Below, piece after piece: positions 12,060-21,109 of a stretch of 38,500 bases of DNA. The stretch is from Chrysomallon squamiferum (Eukaryota; Mollusca; Gastropoda; Neomphalida; Peltospiridae), in NCBI GenBank assembly GCA_012295275.1, contig CM022677.1:3977053-4015552 (forward strand), read 5' to 3'. Under the pieces are notes generated by a model. It did not search any database and was not told the origin of the DNA. It was given only the letters and a program-made list of their open reading frames with translations. The number at the start of each line of letters is the position of its first letter. Position 1 is the first letter of the stretch. A program made the position numbers and the translations under genes.

Positions 12060-13443
12060 TGTACAGGGAAACAGCTTTGTTCATATGAAGGGCCACAGCT
12101 TATAAGTGCAGGCAGGTTAACTCTAATCACCAACAACTCATTCAGTGTAGAATTGGACATGTTCAACCTGGTATTTGTCAACTGCCGATTGAGAGAGCTT
12201 ATGCCCCTCTCTTACGCCAAGATGATTTCAGTGATAAGAAGAATGTGTGGATATTCAGAGTGGTGATGACTGAGTATTTGACACCACTTGCCTTGTTTAT
12301 TTTGGAAGTGGATGAATTTGTTTGCCACAAGTTTCTTTAAACCCTTCCATTCAGCAACAGCCATATCTCAGGGCAAAGTTGTGGTAAGCTAGGCTTTCAG
12401 CAAAATGTTTAGATAACAGTTTAATTTGTTCCAAGCCATATTTTGGATCAGATATATTCCACCGAGTGTGATCTGCTATTTTCATTGCCTTGAAGATAGG
12501 GTCATTGAAAGAATCCAGTCGGTTAATCAGCTGTGTTGAAATTGCTGGGATCAGTTTCATTCTTACATGTTTCACAGTCTCTCATCCCTGGTGAACATGG
12601 TTCAGAAAAAGCTTTTCTTTTATTGTAGTAACAACATTTTCAGCTTGTTGTTTTTGCTTGTTACTCGACTGATTGTCTTGTTTGAATCTTACACTTGCTG
12701 TAAGGTTGGTAGCCTCTGCTTCACTGAGAGTAACTGGAAATGGCAGATCACTATCATCAGCAGCAAGTGCACTGTACACTGAGTTCATCTACAGCTGATT
12801 TTATCATGACCAATATCAGCAAATGCATCTTTGACAGCCAGTTCAATTCTGTGTGCAGAGCAATGAATTATTAGCAACCATTCCCTGCCTTCAGTTTTCA
12901 TTACAGTTAGAGTATCATTCAGTTTACCAACATTAACATTTGTTCCAACTGCTCAAGCACAAATAAGACATTTTGTGTACTTTTCACCAGTAATGTCATA
13001 ATCATGAAAGCATCATCTATAACATGCTTGAAACTGTCTGCAGTTACTCCACCGAAACAGCTCATTTGTTGACATTTAAGTAATAGTTCAACAGGCTGGC
13101 CCCTCACTACAATCTTCACATAAATTCATTCTTTTCGTCTCTAGTTTTGCAAGCTTCTGTGCCATCTTGTTCAACTGACATAAATTTGTCACACTGTATC
13201 ATCTGTTTGATATCATCTCTCATTGCTTGGGCAATATGGTGAACAAAGTCACTACATGAGTGGTCGTTGTCCTTCCCACTTATTAACTGCATCCCATTCT
13301 TCTTCTGTAAGGCAATCAGGAACTGCTTTCATTTTCTTCGAACCAAAAGTCATTGGAAAAATCCCATTTTTTTTAAACGTTTCCACGCGAATGGATTCCA
13401 TTTTAATTAAAGTGATGCCCGGTAACGCTACGTTTTTATTCAA
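12060..13443 (-). pseudogene. hAT transposase pseudogene (ZNF862/DUF4371-like)
   Basis: Fragmentary minus-strand frames from about 13,443 down to 12,060 read as a hAT-type transposase related to the ZNF862/DUF4371 group. Visible in order are an N-terminal piece (13,443-13,252), then DKFMSVEQDGTEACKTRDE near 13,170. Next comes a catalytic-core-like stretch ending REWLLIIHCSAHRIELAVKD near 12,850, and then HTRWNISDPKYGLEQIKLL near 12,450. Last is a C-terminal dimerisation-like block YPHILLITEIILA, stop, ERGISSLNRQL near 12,200. Multiple stops and frame changes separate these, so no active enzyme is expected. Family assignment rests on domain order and the IHC.AHR.ELA motif. Confidence 0.75.
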
Positions 13444-13459
13444 TGCTGTAGCAAACTAA

Positions 13460-13486
13460 GTGACGTCACTATACATGTGACGTCAC
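13460..13486. promoter_or_regulatory. Paired CRE/ATF palindromes upstream of transposase
   Basis: Two perfect 10-bp palindromes gtgacgtcac (13,460-13,469 and 13,477-13,486) contain the TGACGTCA core bound by CREB/ATF bZIP factors. They lie just upstream of the minus-strand transposase remnant, where a promoter would be expected. Function is inferred from the motif. Confidence 0.5.
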
Positions 13487-13909
13487 AGCGTGGATGCTTC
13501 TAAAAAATGGAAGCATTAAAAATTAAATAACGGAATTCCGGAATCAATCGCCACGATATTTTTCACCGAAAGTTTCGGAAAGGAAATTAGCCGTTCATTG
13601 AAGGATTTTGTCGAGAACGGTGTTCCGTTTTCGACTTATTGATAGGTGTTAAGCTCCCGGTAACCTGAACAAGCATTCTCGGTTTATTTCGATGCCTGCA
13701 GTCAAATATAGAATACTCATGTCAAAAATAACAATTAATTAATAATAAATAAAATAAAATTGTAAAACACATCATTATAAACTGGATGTGAATTACAAAC
13801 AGCAACAAAACAAAACATTCATAAAAATAATACTGAATATATGTATGTCTGTATTTATGTTTGTATGTCTGCAATATTTTTTTTTAATAGGCAATTAGTC
13901 AGTTTGTAC

Positions 13910-14017
13910 CTTCTGAACAGTTTTTCCCAGTCCAACCAGCAGTACAGGTGCAGTTGTACTCAGTGCCATTCGAATTGCATGTTTCAATATTTTGACAATA
14001 TCCTTCGCTGCAGGGAT
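13910..14017 (-). CDS. EGF-like exon E
   Basis: A 108-base phase 1-1 exon encoding one EGF-like module, from DPCSEGYCQNIETC to CTCTAGWTGKNCSE, with six cysteines. The acceptor is attcag and the donor is G|gtacaa. It lacks the IDDC calcium-binding start and is clearly divergent from exons A-D, so it is probably an older module of the same gene. NGT and NCT sequons are present. No earlier exon, signal peptide or transmembrane segment was recognised upstream on this strand. Confidence 0.82.
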
Positions 14018-14029
14018 CTGAATTACGAA

Positions 14030-14050
14030 AAATAATAATAATAATAATAA

Positions 14051-14081
<31 letters not shown>

Positions 14082-14095
14082 AAGAAGAAGAAGAA
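14030..14095. repeat. (AAT)n-(AAG)n compound microsatellite
   Basis: About seven AAT units followed by about fourteen AAG units, starting a few bases upstream (minus-strand sense) of the acceptor of EGF exon E. On the minus strand this is a CTT-rich tract that could act as an extended pyrimidine tract. Confidence 0.95.
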
Positions 14096-14754
14096 TGTAT
14101 TCATGAATTCATTCATTGCTATGCAATTCACACTCCAGCATTTTTGTTACTTTTATTATTTCCACTGTCTGCAGACGACGTTTGACGTAATGATTGAATG
14201 AAAAATAAAACTGAAAAGGAGTGAGAAGCTCTCCGAAATTCCTGAAAGGATACGCTGAATAACTTAATAATTTGTTTATTTTTTATCTGATCTCCTACAT
14301 CCATACAATATATAATAGATGGATAAATAAATAAATAAAAAATTGGAAATGTCTTTCCCACTTCTTCTTTCAGCAGGTGCGCATTGTATACTCTTCCTGT
14401 GAATTTATGAATGTTGTGTATTATGAACCGTTTGTTCGCTGCTAGAAAGTAAAACGTGTTGAATAAACTTTGGATTAAAGACAAGAAAAAGGAAATTGCC
14501 TCTGTATAATTGAATCTCTCTCACGCTTTCTTTTGTTGTTTCCTTTTTTTTTTTTTTTATATATATATATATATATAATTATATTCGACATTAAAATGCG
14601 TTATATTCTTTTAATAAAACGAATAGAACTGTTTTTTAAATTTATTTTCTTTATAGTTTTATAATTTATATACTTACATACAGTGACGGTTTGGGTCTAA
14701 AGTTTCTACAAGGAATACTTGTGAAAGAGTCCGCTAGTGCCAAGATAAAACCAA

Positions 14755-14756
<2 letters not shown>

Positions 14757-14804
<48 letters not shown>
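14757..14804. repeat. (TG)n microsatellite
   Basis: About 24 perfect TG units. Confidence 0.97.
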
Positions 14805-14805
<1 letters not shown>

Positions 14806-14977
14806 TTTTCTTTTTCCGTTTAGTTTACATGTCAGTAACTGAATTTATAACTTTGGTTGGTTTAATCATCAATCCGTTTTTTCTGTTTTATTGCGGATAT
14901 CCCACAAATAATTCATCAGTTTACTACCATCACCACTGCAACAACGCCACGCCTAATGTATCATAACTTCAAATTTG

Positions 14978-15099
14978 GGAGGGAGGTTCTTTATTACCAG
15001 TAAATTATTTATAATCAGTAGGCGAGGGGAAATTGTTAGATATTAATATTGGTGGCATACTGATTATAAATATTTCAGTAACAAATGCATCTCCCTCTC
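14978..15099. repeat. Inverted repeat / foldback hairpin
   Basis: The arms 14,978-15,020 and 15,058-15,099 are imperfect reverse complements. The inner 17 bases (ttatttataatcagta against tactgattataaata) pair almost perfectly, and pairing continues outward through accagta/cagtaac and gggagg/ctccctc with a few mismatches. The spacer is 37 bases. It could be a small foldback element or a transcribed hairpin. Confidence 0.6.
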
Positions 15100-15804
15100 A
15101 CGGCTACAGACATGAATAGGTACGATTAGATAATCTGAATTTTTTTTCTTTAAATTCTTTTTCTTTGTTTTCTTTTTTCTTTTTTTTTCTCTGCCGTGTA
15201 ATAATTAAAATGAATAATTTTTATTGTTCAGCTATTTTCATGAATATTTTATAAATTATAATGCGATGCGCTCAGCTGGAGGAATGTACGACCCTGGTGT
15301 TTTATTTCCTAGACAGAATTTAGTTTGGTCTAAACAACGGACTCTATTGTGAAAGGTTTTTTTTATTAAACCAGGTCGTCGTAGTTACATATTATCTTAT
15401 ATTAAATTATACATCCATTCATTTTACTTGTAATTTAAAGCCAAGCTCTGTATACTGTATCAGTAACGACTTTTATTTATTGTTGTATATGTTACTAGCA
15501 GTGGATCCTTTATCCGATCGTCTCCTCAAACTCTAAAATTCGGAAAACTTCCTGCACTTGTGACAATAGCAGTAGAATAAGTAATTATAGCTGTAGTAAT
15601 AGTGGCTGCAATAGTACTAATAGTGATAGGAGTAATTTTCTTCTTCTTACTTCTTTGTAATGTTATTATTATTTATTATTATTATGTTATTGTTGTTGTT
15701 GTTGTTACTGAGATTAAAAAACGATTTCATGATAGTATTGGTTGTTGTAATGATATACTGCTTTTTCTTATTTTTTTACTTTTTATAAGAATTATTATTA
15801 TTAT

Positions 15805-15824
15805 TGTTGCTGTTGTTGTTGTTG

Positions 15825-15886
<62 letters not shown>
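15805..15886. repeat. (GTT)n-(ATT)n microsatellite
   Basis: GTT units grade into about 20 ATT units. Confidence 0.95.
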
Positions 15887-16308
15887 GCAATTGATTAACG
15901 GTTAAAGCCAGAACTGACTTACTATTTACTGCCGTAGTTTTGGTTAAACATATTTTCAGTCTCACAACAGAAAAAGCGATGGATCCAATGACGGATATAA
16001 CTTTCAAAAAGGAAATGACTTCAAATAGAAAAGGAAAATATCAATAAATGTCCAAATAACAATAGATTATGCAAATGCCATTTAAACACGCACCAATGAA
16101 ATGTTAATTCCGAAATTTCTAGCAATGAAAATAGAAAACTGTTTAATGCGAGTTATTTTTAGCTCGAAAGTCAACAGAAAAAGTCAGTATTGTACTATGT
16201 CCCACACACAGGAATGTGCTGAAAGTGTCAATACACAGTTTGTTGATTTCTGTTCCCATCATTCTTGAAATTATCTGAAAATAATACATCAGTGACCCAA
16301 AGCAGCAT

Positions 16309-16464
<156 letters not shown>

Positions 16465-17379
16465 AGAGATCAAAATGGGAGTGACAATGAGAAGAGACAG
16501 ACAGCCATAGAAGTATGGTGGCATAGATCATGTGTTATCAAAGATTTATTTTATTTCATTATTTTATATATATATAAATAATCAGCAATTACTTAATCAG
16601 TTTTTGAATTAAAGGTTCATATACACATCTACTTTGTGCAGAAGTTTAGGTTGCTTATTAGAAGGACATATAGATATATATATCTGTTCTTATCGACCAG
16701 CTATCCTCACAACAAAGTATGACTATCAAATTTTACTGTTACTAAAAACGTGAACGTCGCCATCTTAAATGCTGACATTACGACTACCGGCGCCCTGGTT
16801 TTGGTGGGTTTTTTGGTTTTGTTTTTTGGTGGTTTTTTTTTTATTAAACTTCGTTATTAATCAAGTGTGGACGACAAAAAATCTAAACATAACATGGAAG
16901 CATATATTTCGACCATTTGTTCGTATAATCAAAGACATACTTTAATTACAGAAAGTGTAGAGAATATAGACGTAGTCAGTCATTCAGGGGCTAAAGCCAC
17001 TGGAAAGCTGGATTAGGAACTGCACAACCAAGACTGGATGTACTGTCTTAGTTTATTAGCTGATTAGTTGGAGATATAGATAGGATATAGCAATCTGATA
17101 TACCCTGAAAGAGCTCTAAAACTTGTACCAGGAAGTGAACCCACAATCAGTTGGTCCCTCGTGAAGTCGTTGGTGATTAGTTTAGTATTTAGTTTGGGGC
17201 GTGGACTGAAAAACGTTGACGTATCTCAAGTGCTATCGAATCTGTATTGTTTACCTTTTTCAAACGTCAGCACGAAGCTAAGGTAGATAAAAGACAGACT
17301 GGCACACAACACTAGGGCTGAATAATCAATGAATCCAGCCGTGATTCCTTTATTTTAATAAGACAGATATTTTACTGAG

Positions 17380-17381
17380 AA

Positions 17382-17474
<93 letters not shown>
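17380..17474. repeat. (GA)n microsatellite
   Basis: About 42 perfect GA units preceded by a short ACACAC run. Confidence 0.97.
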
Positions 17475-17479
<5 letters not shown>

Positions 17480-17934
17480 TTTGTAAAATATACCAAAGAA
17501 GTAATCTTCATTTTGGTTCTCACAAACTTTAGAAAAGTCATTCTTAAAAGAAAAAGAGATGTTCTGTACATCATGCATATATATATTTACATATACATAC
17601 ATACATACATATACATATATATGCATGCTTGTCGTTACGCAAAAAATAAAGCACAATACATTTTTTTTTTATTAACTATTTTTTATGAATTTCAAGATAA
17701 GAATAAAAACCTATGTACGAGGAGGTTTTGGAATGGTATGAGTAATCACAGGACAACACTGTAACGTTTATATATTTACTAATGGGTTTTTGTTGTTGTT
17801 GTTGAGATATAAGCATAGCTGAATTTTTAAGCGTTATCTAAAATTAGTGTCATTTTACTATTTTTCGACAGCTTATATAGAATAAATATCAAGAGATGCA
17901 CATTATTTTTATAAACATAATTGTTGTTACTATC

Positions 17935-18150
17935 GCCTTAATAATCGTGGTTTTATTATTGTTGTTGTTGTCGTTGTTGTTGCTGCTGCTGCTGCTATTG
18001 TTGTTACCGTTATTACTGTATCATTACTATCGTTGCTTTGTTACTGCTACTACTGCTACTACTACTGTTATTACTACAACTATTATCATCATCTATGATA
18101 ATCATTTCTGTTGTCAGTATCATCATCATCATCATCATCATCTTTGTTAT
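17935..18150. repeat. Imperfect trinucleotide-rich region
   Basis: Mixed GTT, GCT, ACT and ATC units of a few repeats each. Open frames across it encode homopolymeric Leu, Met or Ser and are not gene-like. Confidence 0.8.
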
Positions 18151-18279
18151 TGGATATGATGATAATATATTATTGTATAAAACACGTAGAGCATGTTCCA
18201 TGCACTTGTTAACAGCTGACACGAATTATGTATCAATGCATAACTATATATTAATAATTTGATATGCGACCGACCCAAA

Positions 18280-18292
18280 GTTGCCTAGCAAC
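18280..18292. promoter_or_regulatory. RFX-type X-box palindrome
   Basis: gttgcctagcaac is a 13-base palindrome matching the half-sites bound by RFX factors (GTTGCC and its complement); the cctagcaacag part resembles classical X-box sequences. No gene start is visible next to it, so regulatory function is unproven. Confidence 0.3.
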
Positions 18293-18574
18293 AGTGCTGG
18301 ATTAACAGCTGTTACATTTTTTATTTCTCTCATTTAACTTTAGAAATATCTATTTTACTTTCATTATTTATTTATTTATCGTTTTAATTTCGATTCAATT
18401 CATTTTTATTTATGCCTGTGATTTTTACTTGTTATTTTATATATTTATAGCAGACAGAAGATTTGTATTTAAATAAATGAAATAGTTCGTTTTGTAAGTG
18501 CCGTTAGTTATAGACAAACAAAAAAGATATAAAAAGTTTCAAATTCTAATAATGAATTTTCAAAGATTTTGTTA

Positions 18575-18609
<35 letters not shown>

Positions 18610-20186
18610 AATTACTATTACTGTTATAGCATAATTTAGTTTTTGTTATTTATTCTTAATATTATGTTTGTTATTATTTTACTAATATTATATTTTTGAT
18701 TGATATTTCTGTGGCTTGTTCATAAAATACATAATAATCTGTAATTAATATATAGAGAATAATATTATTAACCTTTAATTTAACGATTGATTCTTTTATT
18801 TTTTTTATGTTATTGAATAAAAAATTAAAAAAAAAGACCTGCAATTTTCATGTAAAAACTTCTGTTTAGCAGAAGTACTAAATTAATTTATTTCATAAAT
18901 ATAATTATGGATTTCTTTAAAAAATTTAAAAAATAATTATATCCATAGATGAGAATGTCGTTTAATATAAAAATTACCTGAATATAATTTTGACCAAAAG
19001 ATCAAAGCTTGAGCTAGGTGAAACATAAATAAAACGAATATACCGTTTTTATTTTTATTTTTTAGGCAGTGCAGAATGCTGAAAAACTGTTATTATTATT
19101 ATTATACATGAAGTTCTTCCATTAAATATATTATTTCTGTCAAAATTCGTTTTATGTCTGTGATATCTTTTCTGTCCAATTTTTCTTGGATTTAAAATAA
19201 GTAAATAAATAAATAAATCTCACATCGTTTATTCAAGTTTGATAAAGGTAAAATACACCTGTAGTAAATTCAGTGCTCAACATAATTAACTATGATGTAC
19301 ATTTGTATATTCTTACAGAGGAAACATATCATTGTTTTTATACTGTTTTAATGAGTAAGCGTGTAAATAGCTTATGTGATTAGATGCTTTGTCAAATATA
19401 AACCTGTATACATTATATTGTTATTAATAAAATAAAACTATTCATTGTTGAGTTTTGTTTAATTTGTTGCCTTCGATGAAGCCCCTATAATAATGATGAT
19501 GATGATGATGATAATGAGGATGATGATAGATATAAATATATTATCATAACCATTACCATCATTATTATTGTTATTTTTGGTCTCCTTAAAATTATTATTG
19601 TTATCATCATCATTCTTCTGTTCCTCCACTTTATCATCATCATCATTACATTAAAGTCCACTTGAAGCAAAAGCTAAAGTTTAAATATATGTTAGAATTT
19701 TATGCAAATGAAAATTAAAATTAATATAAGAACAATCTTGGTTATTTCACTGTAGGGTAAAAAAATAATTGTGTGTGTGTGTGTGTGTGTGAATACATCA
19801 CAAAACTTTGTGACCGTATAAACTAATACAGGACTGCTTTGATATCTAATTGCAAATGGCCATTCCATTGTATATGAACTAAAAAAAAAACCCAATAAAC
19901 AAAGCAAAGAGAAATATGTTTATTTGGTAAATTTTATTTTATGAGAAGCCAATAATAGTGAAGAGACCTTCATAATTACATATAACTAATATACAACAAC
20001 AAACTTCAAGATACTAGTATGTATTAACTAATAAATCTATTAATTTTGTTGAATATACCTCTCTCTCTGTTCTGTGCTGTGTGTGCGTGCGTGTGTCTGT
20101 GAATTTATTAAACAATATTTAATTAAATTAATAAGACGTCTGAAACTGGAACAGCTATTCAGCTAACCAACATTTTCTATCTATGC

Positions 20187-20511
20187 CAGTGGTGGCAAAA
20201 CGTTGATGCTAGGCGTGTCAATACTTTTATATTTTAGTCATTTTTACATCGTCGTGTGTCACTTCTAAATTTATATTGTTATCATAGATCCAGCAGTTGC
20301 TCCAGAATTCACTCTTCTATATTATGAATAGGAATAAATGTTACCAGAGTACAGCAAGGAGTTCTGCTGTCACCCACTACTTTTAATTCTCTCTTATTAA
20401 CTTTTAAATTACGTGACCAAAAATATTCGAGAATATATTAAATCAATGTCCAAGGTACTCAGTGTCGCGCGTGTCACTGCTGACACGCGTGTTATAGTTT
20501 TGCCACCACTG
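20187..20511. mobile_element. Non-autonomous hAT-like MITE
   Basis: Terminal inverted repeats cagtggtggcaaaac (20,187 and the complement ending at 20,511) bound a 325-base element without coding capacity. The CAGTGGTGGCAAA ends resemble hAT termini. The flanking octamers atctatgc and atatacac match at 5 of 8, consistent with a decayed target duplication. Internal GCGTGTCA-like motifs recur in both orientations near both ends, as expected for subterminal transposase-binding repeats. It lies about 400 bases upstream of the Rheb-like start codon. Its ends differ from those of the 11.5-kb hAT element, so it belongs to another family. Confidence 0.75.
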
Positions 20512-20918
20512 ATATACACTAATGTAATTATCTTTGTTTACTTTAGTTAGTCCAGTGAAAAAACCCAACTAATTATGTTGCATGGTTTTGTCTACCTTTC
20601 TCTGCATATAATTGATTGAATTTATTTTATTTTATTTTTATTTTTATTATTTATTGGTAAGTGTTTTTAAGTAGAAAACAATTATTTCAACAATTTCAAA
20701 TAATAAAAACTGCACAATCATTTATGTTCACAATATACATTTAAAATTAAATCTGCAATATATTACGTTTTACAATTGGTTGATAGCAAAATAAAAGGTG
20801 GCGTGAGATCAACAAAGATAACCCTTCCTTGCGAAGGCGTAGAATTGTTCCCTGAAGTTAAACGAACTTGTGTTTGTATTTTCTTAATTTTCAATCTTTC
20901 AAATAATTTTGTTGTCAT

Positions 20919-21068
20919 ATGGCTAACAACAACAGGATACAACGGAGAATAGGGATTATGGGATTTCGATCTGTCGGTAAGAACAATTGAAATATCAATG
21001 TATTATTTTTTTATAATTATCAAATTTGTTATTTGTTATTATTATTATTTTTTTTTTTTTGGACTTGG

Positions 21069-21109
<41 letters not shown>

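Larger units (their letters stand above)
11489..13697 (-). mobile_element. Degenerate hAT-family DNA transposon
   Basis: Terminal inverted repeats AGGCATCGAAATAA at 11,489 and its complement ending at 13,697 bound a 2.2-kb element. The flanking octamers gcaattac and gcagtcaa agree at 5 of 8 positions, compatible with a decayed 8-bp target duplication typical of hAT elements. Subterminal GGTAACC-type motifs occur four times near the left end and twice near the right. The interior holds a broken minus-strand transposase. The element lies in the intron between EGF exons D and E, in the same orientation as the host exons. Confidence 0.82.

Noticed and set aside
14695-14752. Possible minus-strand exon before a strong gtatgtaag donor
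   Set aside because: The frame is short, runs back into the (CA)n tract without an acceptor or ATG, and ends in a phase incompatible with EGF exon E.
15602-15898. 98-codon plus-strand frame, Ile/Val-rich and membrane-like
   Set aside because: Driven by GTT/ATT trinucleotide repeats; no homology or start context, and the hydrophobicity comes from the repeat.
17131-17141. Minus-strand GGTTCACTTCC resembling a tRNA-type B box, suggesting a SINE
   Set aside because: No convincing A box, no tRNA-like fold, no 3' tail and no second copy in the window; a genome copy-number search would decide it.
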